Shown: piece after piece, positions 42,223 to 50,719 of the stretch
Layout: the number at the start of each line of letters is the position of its first letter
How positions within the stretch are numbered: the first letter of the stretch is position 1
Source: Microvirga roseola
GTDB lineage: Bacteria; Pseudomonadota; Alphaproteobacteria; Rhizobiales; Beijerinckiaceae
Assembly (NCBI RefSeq): GCF_020866965.1
Contig: NZ_JAJATX010000019.1
Coordinates: 1-64,000 of the forward strand
Length of the DNA: 64,000 nucleotides
Direction: 5' to 3'
Notes under the pieces: generated by a model
What the model was told of the DNA's origin: nothing
Databases searched by the model: none
What the model saw: the letters and a program-made list of their open reading frames with translations, nothing else
Program-made: the position numbers and the translations under genes

Positions 42223-44259
42223 TCAACCTTCGATGATTGCCGGACCGTTCTGCGCCTTGCGGCCGGTGATGAGCGGGATCACCTCGTCACGGGGGCCGAA
42301 GGCCTGAACCGTCCCCTCTTTGATCATCATGATCTTGTCGACGCTCTTCAGAAGCGACGGGCGCTGGGTGATCGCGACGACCGTAATGCCCTTCTGCTTG
42401 GCACGGGAAATGGCCCTTGCTAGCGCCTGCTCGCCGGGGAAATCGAGGTTCGAGTTCGGCTCATCGAGGACGACGAGGCGAGGAGAGCCGAAGAAGGCCC
42501 GGGCGAGGCCGATCCGCTGCTTCTGCCCACCTGAGAGAGGGCTGCCGTCCATGCTGACGATCGTTTCATAGCCCTGTGCGAACTGGGAGATCATCTCGTG
42601 GACGTCGGCCAGTTCGGCCGCCTCGAAGATCTCCTCATCCGTCGCGTCGTCGCGCATGCGGGCGATGTTGGCCTTGATGCTGGCAGGGAACAGCTGAACG
42701 TCCTGCGGGAGATAACCCACGCTCTCGCCGAACTGCCGCGGATCCCAGTTGCGCAGGTCCATCATGTCGAGCCGCACATTGCCGGCGGTCGGCACGATCG
42801 ATCCAACGAGCATGCGTCCCAGGGTCGACTTCCCGGAACCGGACGCCCCGACGATGGCGAGCGTCTCTCCCGGCTCGAGCTGGAAGGTGATGCCGTTGAG
42901 GATCACCTTTTTGTTCGGCGGCGGAACGTAGAGAACCCGCTCGACGCTCAACCGGCCCTCAGGCTTCGGCAGGCGGAGGCGCTCCTGGTTGAGAGGCGAG
43001 TTCTTCAGAAGCGTCTTGATACGGCCATAAGCCGAGCGGGCATGAATGAAGCTGCGCCACCCTTCAATGGTGCCTTCGATGGGCGAGAGTGCGCGGCTCG
43101 CAACAATGGAAGCTGCGATGACCATGCCGCCCGTCAGTTCGCCCCCCATGGAGAGCCAAGCGCCCCAACCCAATATGGCGATCTGCGTCGTCAGGCGAAT
43201 GAACTTCGTAATCCCCGCCAGGATGATGTTGCGATCCTGCGCCATCACCTGCGCTTTCAGGGACTCGCAGGTTTCCCGGCCCCAGATCAGAACGCCCTCC
43301 GGGATCATGCCCATAGCGTTGATGACCTGCGCATTACGTGCCATGGCGTCGGCCTGAAGATTGGCCCGCGTGGCATAGGCGTTCGCCTGAGCGTAGGGAA
43401 TGGCCGTCATCTTCTGATTGACCAATGCCATCACGAGCAGCATCGCCCCCGTTGCGGTGATGATGTACCCGAGCTCAGGATGAATCAGGAACACCGCCAG
43501 GAGATAGACGGGCGCAACCGGCGCATCCAGCATCATGAGCAGAACGGGACCGGTCAGGAAGCTTCGTACATGCTGGAGATCCCCAAGCGTCTGGAACTCC
43601 TTGCTCGACCCGTTCTGGGAAGCCTTGGCAGCAGCGCTGAGGACCGGAGCGCCGAGTTTGCTCTCTGCCTCCACAGCAATCCGCATCAGGATGAAGCGGC
43701 GCATCATATCCATCAGGACGTGGGCCAGGATCGCTCCGACCACGATGAGCGACAGCATGACCAGGGTGTCGGTGCTGCGGCTCGTCAGGACGCGGTCTGA
43801 GATGTTGAACAGGTAGATCGGAACGGCTAGCACCAGCACGTTCACGAAGAACGAGAAGATTGCGACCGTGATCAGGTTGCGCCGGCAGGAAGCAAGACCG
43901 CTTTTGAGGACGTCACGGAAGTCCCTGTCGCTGAGGCGCTGCTGCAAAGGGGGCGAACCGGACCGCCCTCCTCCTCCCGATCCGCCACCGCCCTTCTTTT
44001 CTTCCGTCGCCGGACTGCCCGGATCCATGTCTTTGGCCCTGTGATCCACAAAGGGAACGGAAGGCCGCACCTGAGCCGGCTTGAGCTGGGGAGCTTCCGC
44101 CCTGCCCTTGAGGGGCGGCTGCTCCGAACTTGTCTGCGGCGGCGCATCCAGCCATCTCTGCGGAGCGACCCGCGAGGATCGTGAGGCCTCGCCCTGCCTC
44201 ATATTCAATCCCGCCTGCTCTTCATCGCTCGGCAGTAGTTTCAAGTGCCCTTTGTACAT
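42223..44259 (-). CDS. Type I secretion ABC transporter (PrtD family) with long N-terminal extension
   Basis: A 678-aa exporter. Residues 1-110 are a polar, Pro-rich extension with GGGGSGGGG at 90-98, absent from the paralogue at 59167. The membrane domain (about 125-400, six helices) is followed by the ATPase: Walker A GASGSGKST, signature LSGGQKQRIGLARA, Walker B RLVVLDEP with NSNLD. There is no C39 peptidase domain, so substrates should carry C-terminal uncleaved signals. GGGGA precedes the ATG. It is co-oriented with the 667-aa and 305-aa genes upstream, the likely cargo, and the HlyD gene downstream. Confidence 0.92.
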   Translation of the reverse strand: MYKGHLKLLPSDEEQAGLNMRQGEASRSSRVAPQRWLDAPPQTSSEQPPLKGRAEAPQLKPAQVRPSVPFVDHRAKDMDPGSPATEEKKGGGGSGGGGRSGSPPLQQRLSDRDFRDVLKSGLASCRRNLITVAIFSFFVNVLVLAVPIYLFNISDRVLTSRSTDTLVMLSLIVVGAILAHVLMDMMRRFILMRIAVEAESKLGAPVLSAAAKASQNGSSKEFQTLGDLQHVRSFLTGPVLLMMLDAPVAPVYLLAVFLIHPELGYIITATGAMLLVMALVNQKMTAIPYAQANAYATRANLQADAMARNAQVINAMGMIPEGVLIWGRETCESLKAQVMAQDRNIILAGITKFIRLTTQIAILGWGAWLSMGGELTGGMVIAASIVASRALSPIEGTIEGWRSFIHARSAYGRIKTLLKNSPLNQERLRLPKPEGRLSVERVLYVPPPNKKVILNGITFQLEPGETLAIVGASGSGKSTLGRMLVGSIVPTAGNVRLDMMDLRNWDPRQFGESVGYLPQDVQLFPASIKANIARMRDDATDEEIFEAAELADVHEMISQFAQGYETIVSMDGSPLSGGQKQRIGLARAFFGSPRLVVLDEPNSNLDFPGEQALARAISRAKQKGITVVAITQRPSLLKSVDKIMMIKEGTVQAFGPRDEVIPLITGRKAQNGPAIIEG

Positions 44260-44295
44260 GCTCTTCCCCAGTCGATGCCCAGCGCGGAGAACGGC

Positions 44296-46299
44296 CTAAG
44301 TCAGGACGTTGCCGAATGAGTCGTGATTGTTGAAAACAGTCGACGTCCAGTTTTCTCCTTCATAGGCGTCCCCTTGCGGGTGATCGAGGAAGGCAACCAG
44401 TTCGGACACCAGCGCGAGCGGATTGCTCTGAGTGAGGGCAGATTCTTCCGACACCAGGTTCGCCTGAACGAGCGTCGAATCCTCGTAAAGAGAGCCGCCG
44501 AGATACTGCTTGTGGAGGCCGCCGGCGTTGATGATCTCTGCCATGTTGATGAGCGTGTTTCCGCCCGTAGACAGCCACTGCGTGCCCGATCCGCCGTTCA
44601 TCTGAACGCCCAGGTCAGCGTCGGCGATCATGTTGACCTGCGAGATGACGTTAAAGTCGTAGTAGTTGCCCGTCACGAACAGAACATCCAGATTCCCGGA
44701 GGCGGCTCCGTAGAAGCTGGACCAGGCGTTGGCATTGAGGCTGTCCTGATTGCCGATGGCATCGATGAGGCTCTGCAACTCACCCGTGATGCCGGCAAAC
44801 GTCGTTGCACCATGTTTCGTAATGGAGGCTTCGTTCTGAAGGGCATTCTGGCCCGTATAGGCGGCCTGACCGTCCCCGGCGGCGGCGCCATAGTAACCTC
44901 CTCCACCGGACCCGTACCCTACGACATCGTTGTCCAGGAGCAGGTTCACCTGCGAGATGATATTGGCGGAGTGATAGTCCCCGAGCACGATGATGACATC
45001 GTAGTCCTTGCCCCAGTCCACGAACTTGGCGGCGTTGTACTGCCCATTTCCGCCCGTCAGAACCTTGGAATAAGAATCGTACTGGGTTTGGATCGTAACA
45101 TCGCCGTCATCGATGTAGTTTCTCTGGCTCAGGGCCTTGACGTCGAAAAAGTCACCGTCGACAAAGTCGACGTTGACGTTCAGATCACCAATCCCTCTGT
45201 TGGCATAGGTCTGCGCCACGATCTCCTCTATCGCAAGATTGGCGATGTTATCCGTACGGTTCTCGCCGCTTGCGAGATCAATCGGAAATGCTCCCCCGTC
45301 GAAGATCTTGTCCTTATCCTGCAGGATGTTGGCCTGATAGATGCTGTTTGTTTCGTAGTAGTCCCCCAGGACGATCAGGGTCGCAGGAGCCTCATTCAGG
45401 TCCCCGATGATAGCAGCGTTCTGCGCCTTGTTGGCTCCGAGCTCTGCGACCTGGCCCGGATCCGTATCGCCTTCTGTGCGCTCCGGGACGCTCGGCCTCT
45501 GCTGTCCTGTTTCGTCGTCGGATGAATTGTCAGCCTGAAGCTCGCCATTCACGTACCGACCGGGTGCGAGGACCTCACCGGTGATTTCACCCGAGCCGAT
45601 AGCATCGTCATGGGCAATCACGGCATCCGTCCAGAACTGGGAGCCCATTCCCTGCTGCTGATGAAGATCCGGGATGAACTCAGCCGCTGCATCCATCATG
45701 TCGGAGACGCTGCTCCCGGTGCCGACATGATGCAGCCCGTCGAAGTCCTCACCGCCGTTGGAGAAGAAATCCCGATCCGAGGCGATGTTCTGCTGTGTGA
45801 GCGCAGCCACCTTCCCCATGGCGTCATCGGCATACTGGATCGTATAGACCGGCTCACGATCAGGCTGCTGCGTCGTCGGTTCCGGATCTAGAACCGGCTT
45901 CAGGTCATCGCCGGATGGCGGCGAGCCAAGAAACTCGTTTGAAACGATGATAGCCTCCCGGTCCGGCAGGTCTATGTTCGCTTCCGGTAGTTTCAGCGTC
46001 AGGATATCTGCATGGCCCGCGGCAATGGAACTGCCGATCTGATACTTCGCAGCATCGATATGCCCCATGACCTCATGGTTCTCATAGCGAGGCGAGTATG
46101 TGACACGGATCTCAATGCCTTTCAGCTCCACCGGATCGACCTGCGGTATCTCCTCCGGAGCGTCCTCGCCATCATAGACCTGGGACCGAACCTGGTATCC
46201 GACCTCGCTGTAGGTCAGCCGGGAGGCTGTATAATCCTCCGTCAGATGCAGATGTCCAGCAAAGTGCCAGATTAGTTCAGAGACTGCTTCCGAGTTCAT
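44296..46299 (-). CDS. Large acidic repeat protein, likely type I secretion cargo
   Basis: A 667-aa protein with no signal peptide and no recognised family. From about residue 295 it carries repeated units of the form VLGDYYETNSIYQANIL (~308), VLGDYHSANIISQVNLLLDN (~433) and VTGNYYDFNVISQVNMIADA (~538), each followed by an Asp-rich and Gly-rich segment and a NLAIEEI/EASITK-like Asn block. The N-terminal 130 residues include VIVSNEFLGSPPSGDD. The N/Q spacing recalls curli-like or solenoid repeats. It lies 36 bases upstream of the T1SS ABC gene in the same direction. GGGAG precedes the ATG. Function unknown; an extracellular matrix or adhesin role is inferred. Confidence 0.7.
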   Translation of the reverse strand: MNSEAVSELIWHFAGHLHLTEDYTASRLTYSEVGYQVRSQVYDGEDAPEEIPQVDPVELKGIEIRVTYSPRYENHEVMGHIDAAKYQIGSSIAAGHADILTLKLPEANIDLPDREAIIVSNEFLGSPPSGDDLKPVLDPEPTTQQPDREPVYTIQYADDAMGKVAALTQQNIASDRDFFSNGGEDFDGLHHVGTGSSVSDMMDAAAEFIPDLHQQQGMGSQFWTDAVIAHDDAIGSGEITGEVLAPGRYVNGELQADNSSDDETGQQRPSVPERTEGDTDPGQVAELGANKAQNAAIIGDLNEAPATLIVLGDYYETNSIYQANILQDKDKIFDGGAFPIDLASGENRTDNIANLAIEEIVAQTYANRGIGDLNVNVDFVDGDFFDVKALSQRNYIDDGDVTIQTQYDSYSKVLTGGNGQYNAAKFVDWGKDYDVIIVLGDYHSANIISQVNLLLDNDVVGYGSGGGGYYGAAAGDGQAAYTGQNALQNEASITKHGATTFAGITGELQSLIDAIGNQDSLNANAWSSFYGAASGNLDVLFVTGNYYDFNVISQVNMIADADLGVQMNGGSGTQWLSTGGNTLINMAEIINAGGLHKQYLGGSLYEDSTLVQANLVSEESALTQSNPLALVSELVAFLDHPQGDAYEGENWTSTVFNNHDSFGNVLT

Positions 46300-46395
46300 C
46301 GATGGCTCCCGCTGGTGTAGTTGTCTTGAAATCGTCGGGCTAAGGAAAAGTGGCCCGCGCGGATGACCGCGCGAGCCTTTCGGAAGATTCTAGAC

Positions 46396-47313
46396 TTAGG
46401 CCTCGCTGTCGATGTCGCCGCCGCCGGTCACGTTCAGGTTCATGACGTGGTACTGGATGTTGGCGCCCATCGAGATGGTCTGGTTGAAGGCGGCGTCCAG
46501 CGCTGCGTCTGCCTGAGCGTCTGCGCCGACATCGATGTCGTCATGCGCATCCTCGCCCTCAACTTCGACTTCCTGCGTGACACCCTGAGACCAGGCACCG
46601 GAGCCGACGTCATTGCCGGTCGCGACGTCGTTATCGACCATCTCGCTGACCTGCGTCAGGCTGAAAGCGTCGCCGCAGGAGCTGACGAGCGAGGCAACAT
46701 CGAATTCCACGTTCTCAAGGTCCATCCAATCGGAGTCAAACGTGTTGAACGAGTCCGATACATCGACATCGATCCCAACATCGACGTTGGTGTTGCCGAT
46801 GTTCTCGAAGGTGTCGTTGCCGATCGACACGTCGTCGTCGCTGTTGTCGTTGCCGACGTTCTCGAGAGCGACGTCCAGATCGGTATTGCCGACGTTGCTG
46901 AGCGTGTCGTTGCCGATGCTGTCGTTGCCGATCGCCACATCGTCATCGCTGTTGTCGTTGCCGATGTTCTCGAGGTCGGCATCGATGTTTGTGCTGTTGT
47001 CGTTGTGGCTGTCTTCGACGCTGTTGTCGTTGCCGATGTTCTCGAGATTGGCGTCGAGGTTGGTGCTGTTGTCGTTGTGGCTGTTCTCGACGCTGTTGTC
47101 GTTGCCGATGTTCTCGAGTTCAGCATCGACATCTACGTCCGTGCTGCTGTCGTTGTGGCTGTCGTCGACGCTGTTGTCGTTGCCGATGTTCTCGAGATCG
47201 GTGTCAACATCCGTGTCCACATGGTTGAAGCTGTCGTTGTTGATGTCGTCGCCGGCGGCAGCTGCTCCACCCAGGAGGGCGGCAGCAAGAACGGGGTTGT
47301 TGTTGTCCGACAT
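46396..47313 (-). CDS. Asp/Asn-rich tandem-repeat protein, likely secreted
   Basis: A 305-aa very acidic protein. After MSDNNNPVLAAALLGGAAAA, residues 40-185 are five tandem units opening LENIGNDNS (or LENVGNDNS), followed by DSHNDNST-type segments; unit lengths 26, 24, 24, 36 and 36 residues. The C-terminal 100 residues are non-repetitive and still acidic, with one Cys (VSSCGDAF). No family is recognised. The pattern suggests a calcium-binding or amyloid/solenoid-like extracellular protein. It is first in a run with the 667-aa protein and T1SS genes. GAGGA precedes the ATG at ideal distance. Confidence 0.72.
   Translation of the reverse strand: MSDNNNPVLAAALLGGAAAAGDDINNDSFNHVDTDVDTDLENIGNDNSVDDSHNDSSTDVDVDAELENIGNDNSVENSHNDNSTNLDANLENIGNDNSVEDSHNDNSTNIDADLENIGNDNSDDDVAIGNDSIGNDTLSNVGNTDLDVALENVGNDNSDDDVSIGNDTFENIGNTNVDVGIDVDVSDSFNTFDSDWMDLENVEFDVASLVSSCGDAFSLTQVSEMVDNDVATGNDVGSGAWSQGVTQEVEVEGEDAHDDIDVGADAQADAALDAAFNQTISMGANIQYHVMNLNVTGGGDIDSEA
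46843..47196. repeat. Tandem coding repeats of the Asp/Asn-rich gene
   Basis: The element GTTGTCGTTGCCGATGTTCT (plus strand) recurs at 46951, 47023, 47095 and 47173, and with one change at 46843: periods 72, 72, 78 and 108, all multiples of three. Recombination could change protein length without frameshift. Confidence 0.85.
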
Positions 47314-48240
47314 GATATTGTCCTCTTTCTCGGTAAGAGAAGCATCGATGTCGCCATGAACCGCTCATCTTCTACGTGTGCGGCCTCAAAGCTAATGATG
47401 CTATCTGGGTTTCAAGTGGTTGGAAGTTCCAGTAGGGCCATGTTCTGCAAGACACAGATTTCCGGCCATCTTCAGAGATCTGGGTGAAGTATTGTTGGCA
47501 CCTCCCCTTCTTTGCAGCATCCGCCGTTGCGGCTCGCTGCTTTCCGCGAACAGTCCCAGTCCCGCTTCTCGGGACAGGATGCGTGTTGTCGTTGAGGGAA
47601 ATGCTCTCCATTTCCCCGTTCGAACGGCCTCAGATTTTGCAGGTCGCTCCTGGACCAGATGGCCCACTTCTCGATGGCGTACTCGACTTAGCCCCTAGGA
47701 GTAGATCTACTGCTTTGGAGGCAATGATCTCTTCAGGAAGCATTTGAACCGGGCAGCGCCGCTACTGGTTGCGCCCGGCACACTTTCGCCAAGATTTTTT
47801 CTTCTTCTCGCCGAAAGCCAGACTAGTAAAAGGCACTTCCCCCGAGTCGGTCCAGTCGAGCAAAAGTGGTAGCCCGCCCGAAACGAAGCCTAGTAGAGGC
47901 AAATATGCTCATGAACTGAAGGGGATGCACGGCTGACGAAGCGACGGAGAAAAGTTTGTCGACCGCGCCATCTAACTCCATCGGGTAACCCGGGTTCGGG
48001 AGTTGAAAGCACAGGACAAGGCGAGCCGCTTCAGATGAGGCGGGACAAGACTTCCTGCATTCAGAGACGGGCGCGAAGATAGCTCAGCCGCTCTGCATGG
48101 ATGAAAGACGGAGATGCCACTCGGGATCTCCCGCGCACCAGCCTGCCGGTCATTGCGGTGCGGAAAAAGCGCCCTTCCGAGGCAATCGTCACAAGGGAAG
48201 ACTGCACTATAATCTGCGGCTGAAGAGGAGCACCTGCTGC
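47314..48240. other. Long intergenic region with palindrome AGTAGATCTACT
   Basis: About 930 bases between divergent genes. It should hold the promoter of the Asp/Asn-repeat gene. A perfect 12-bp palindrome lies at 47700-47711. Several short frames cross it, none with recognisable features. Confidence 0.5.
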
Positions 48241-48825
48241 ATGCCAGCCCGCTTGCCAAGCAAACCCGATTTCGAGGCCATCGAAGCGGCAGCGATCGAT
48301 TCGGCGGATCACCGGACCATGGTCCTCGCCCTGATCGGCAATCTTGTCTTCAGCTGGTCCAACAATGAGAGCATGTTCATCTATGTTCTCATGATCCTCC
48401 TGGAAACGGACGAGGTTTCAGCCGCCATCGTCTTCGCAACGCTGAATACGACCCGGGCGCGGCTGGAGCTCGTCCAGCGTCTGGGGAAGGCGAAGGTCAG
48501 AGATCGTGACACGATGAAGTCGCTCGAACGGCTGATCGACAGGTTCAACGAATGCACCCGTGTGCGCAATGAGCTCAATCACTGCATGTATGCAGTCAGC
48601 GAGCGCGGTGAGATTACGCATACCCATGCCATGAGGATCAGAGAAAGCGCGGGGCGCCTGGTGCTGGGCGAGGTGCGTCCCATGGATGAGGCCCGCATCA
48701 AGGAACTGGCAAGGACCGTCAACGAATTGAAGAAGCTCAATCGCGAGCTTTGGGACTACCTGCCGCGCCTGCAAACCGCCATTGGCTCGGCGGAACGCAA
48801 CCGGGCCCAAGCGCCGTCACCGTGA
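48241..48825 (+). CDS. Unknown alpha-helical protein with HEPN-like RNELNH motif
   Basis: A 194-aa, mostly helical cytoplasmic protein without a recognised family. It contains R109-N-E-L-N-H114, matching the Rx4H motif (Arg followed by a polar residue) of HEPN ribonucleases, inside a helix (DRFNECTRVRNELNHCMYAV) as in that superfamily. The C-terminus is a coiled-coil-like ELARTVNELKKLNRELWDYL. The frame is open from 48097 but the ATG at 48241 has GAGGAG 11 bases upstream and a more natural start. No antitoxin-like partner is adjacent, so a toxin role is not supported by context; a terC gene converges on it. Confidence 0.7.
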   Translation: MPARLPSKPDFEAIEAAAIDSADHRTMVLALIGNLVFSWSNNESMFIYVLMILLETDEVSAAIVFATLNTTRARLELVQRLGKAKVRDRDTMKSLERLIDRFNECTRVRNELNHCMYAVSERGEITHTHAMRIRESAGRLVLGEVRPMDEARIKELARTVNELKKLNRELWDYLPRLQTAIGSAERNRAQAPSP

Positions 48826-48828
48826 CGT

Positions 48829-48862
48829 AAAAAATCCAGCCGACGGCTTAACGTCGGCTGGA
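48829..48862 (-). terminator. Intrinsic terminator of terC
   Basis: On the minus strand: stem TCCAGCCGACG / CGTCGGCTGGA with a 6-base loop, followed by TTTTTT (48834-48829). It also lies just after the plus-strand stop at 48825. Confidence 0.9.
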
Positions 48863-48882
48863 CCGCAGGCCTGCTGTTTGCC

Positions 48883-49617
48883 TCAGTGCCTTTTCTGCGC
48901 CCGCCTCGAGAGCATGTTCAACCCTTCGATCAGAGCCGAGAAGGCCATCGCTGCATAGATATAGCCTTTCGGAACGTGAGCTCCGAAGCCCTCCGCAATC
49001 AGCGTCATGCCGATCATCAACAGGAATCCGAGGGCGAGCATGACCACTGTCGGGTTGGCTTGGATAAAGCGCGCGAGGGGGTCAGCCGCCACGAGCATGA
49101 CCGTCACTGCAGCCACGACGGCGACGACCATGATCGGCACATGGTCGGTCATACCGACGGCCGTGATAATGCTGTCGATCGAGAACACCAGGTCGAGAAT
49201 GAGGATCTGGACGATGGCCGATGAAAAACTCAGATGAGCCCGCGGGCCTTCAAAGAGATCAGGGCCCGGATCGGGATCCACATTATGGTGGATCTCCTTC
49301 GTGGCCTTCCAGACCAGGAACAGGCCTCCGGCAATCAGGATGAGGTCCCTCCAGGAGAAGGCATGTCCGAAAGCCGTGAAGAGCGGCTCCGTCAATTGAA
49401 CGATGATGGCAATCGTGCCGAGGAGGCCTAGCCTTAGGATCAGGGCCAGGGCGATGCCGATCCGGCGCGCACGGGCCTGCTGATCAGCAGGAAGCTTGTT
49501 CGTCAGGATTGAAATGAAGATAAGATTATCGATCCCGAGGACCACTTCCATGACGACCAGGGTCGCCAAGGCAGCCCACGCGGCAGGATCAGCCATCAAG
49601 ACAGAGATCTGGTCCAT
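48883..49617 (-). CDS. TerC family membrane protein
   Basis: A 244-aa inner-membrane protein with about seven helices. The TerC signature acidic residues inside membrane segments are present: [14 protein letters not shown] near the N-terminus and [18 protein letters not shown] mid-protein. A cytoplasmic His/Asp-rich loop ([14 protein letters not shown]) lies between. TerC proteins are linked to tellurite resistance and to manganese export or metalation of secreted proteins. Its position near two secretion systems handling metal-binding proteins may be meaningful but could be coincidence. A clear terminator follows. Confidence 0.9.
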   Translation of the reverse strand: MDQISVLMADPAAWAALATLVVMEVVLGIDNLIFISILTNKLPADQQARARRIGIALALILRLGLLGTIAIIVQLTEPLFTAFGHAFSWRDLILIAGGLFLVWKATKEIHHNVDPDPGPDLFEGPRAHLSFSSAIVQILILDLVFSIDSIITAVGMTDHVPIMVVAVVAAVTVMLVAADPLARFIQANPTVVMLALGFLLMIGMTLIAEGFGAHVPKGYIYAAMAFSALIEGLNMLSRRAQKRH

Positions 49618-49801
49618 GAAACATTCCCGTGTGAATCGGTTCCTTATATCCCCTCCGAAGTCCCTATCGGCAAGGGGCTATCGGCACCCGGCGATTGAAA
49701 TGTAGTATCGCACGAAGCCAATGCCCCCTACGACAGAGACAAGATGGAACCGGAGGAGGCAAAGGAAGCGTTCTCTTTCGGATGACCCTGAGAGAATCGC
49801 G

Positions 49802-50407
49802 ATGATTGGACACCTTCGGCTTTTCCTGGCGGCGGCTTCGCTATCGAGCCTGGCTGTTGGCTCCTCCGCCAGCCTCGCCCAAACCCGGCGCCCCTGGGTT
49901 GATCCACCGGCGGCCGGGGCACAGGCTCAGCCTTCCGTTTCCCGGCCGGGTGAGGCTCCATCGGCGCCGAGGGCGCCAGATCCCGAACCTCTCGCCAGTT
50001 CTGAAAGCACACCTTCTTCCGAAACTGCCGAGAAGGCTGACGCGCCCAGCGGGCGTTCCGACGGGGCGGAGGCCTCAGCCGTTGCAGAATCGCGAAAGCC
50101 AGCCGTCGAGGAGAAGCGTGACAAGGCTGCAGTCGAGCGCCAGAAAAAGCGTTCGTCCCGCCGCAACGCAGTTGCAGCCAAAACACAACGCGAAAAGGTG
50201 AGCAGAGAGCGGAAGGTCTCCCGCAAGGAAAAGCGCAGAGCAGCCGAACGGCGTACGAGAGTTACGCGCTCCGAGCGGATCCAGGACGGCCTCGAATCCG
50301 GTCTGCGCCTCATGACCCTGCGAACCATCCAGCTCCCGGACGGCCGACGCATCCAGGTCCTGGTGAGGCCTGACCCGGAAGTGGTTTCGGAGTTGATGGG
50401 CCGCTGA
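49802..50407 (+). CDS. Exported basic protein, unknown
   Basis: A 201-aa protein with a signal peptide (MIGHLRLFLAAASLSSLAVG, likely cut after SLA near residue 27). A Pro/Ser/Ala-rich part (30-90) is followed by a strongly basic, Arg/Lys-rich stretch (95-160) and a conserved-looking tail: LRLMTLRTIQLPDGRRIQVL. Probably periplasmic; no family recognised. The frame opens at 49721 but the ATG at 49802 begins the signal peptide. It is divergent from terC. Confidence 0.65.
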   Translation: MIGHLRLFLAAASLSSLAVGSSASLAQTRRPWVDPPAAGAQAQPSVSRPGEAPSAPRAPDPEPLASSESTPSSETAEKADAPSGRSDGAEASAVAESRKPAVEEKRDKAAVERQKKRSSRRNAVAAKTQREKVSRERKVSRKEKRRAAERRTRVTRSERIQDGLESGLRLMTLRTIQLPDGRRIQVLVRPDPEVVSELMGR

Positions 50408-50719
50408 GAGACTTACTGTTGCTTGGGTTCGGCGCATAAGTATCGAACCGCGAAAGCCAGCTGAGCGGTCAAGCTCTGCCGCATATTCGCTCGGCAACGG
50501 GTTTGTCCGGGCTGACGGCGCAGGTGAACATCGACCAATAGTAGGCATCTTGAGCTAAGTCGAAGGACGCGTACACCTGTAGGTCTATACTGCTCGACGA
50601 CGTAAGGCTTAGGCATGTTTACGCCGATACTCCTCATCGGCATTATATCCTATTGCGCGCGTTCAGAGCCTCCTCAGATCTGCTAGCTCTATCAACAAAG
50701 AGCACTTGAGGAGTAGAAC
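50408..50719. other. Intergenic region before RTX protein
   Basis: About 310 bases holding the promoter of the 492-aa RTX gene. A small inverted repeat GCCGAT/ATCGGC lies at 50623-50641, and TACACCTGTAGG at 50572-50583 resembles the GTGTAG elements near other cargo genes. A minus-strand frame at 50413-50643 is not convincing. Confidence 0.45.

Noticed and set aside
42598-43800. 400-codon plus-strand frame over the T1SS ABC gene
   Set aside because: Antisense to a well-supported ABC transporter; no domain recognisable.
46780-47220. CRISPR-like array
   Set aside because: Repeats are 72-108 bases apart, in frame, and explained by coding repeats of the Asp/Asn-rich protein; spacers are not unique.
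50413-50643. 76-codon minus-strand frame before the RTX gene
   Set aside because: No ribosome site, no family features, overlaps the likely promoter region.
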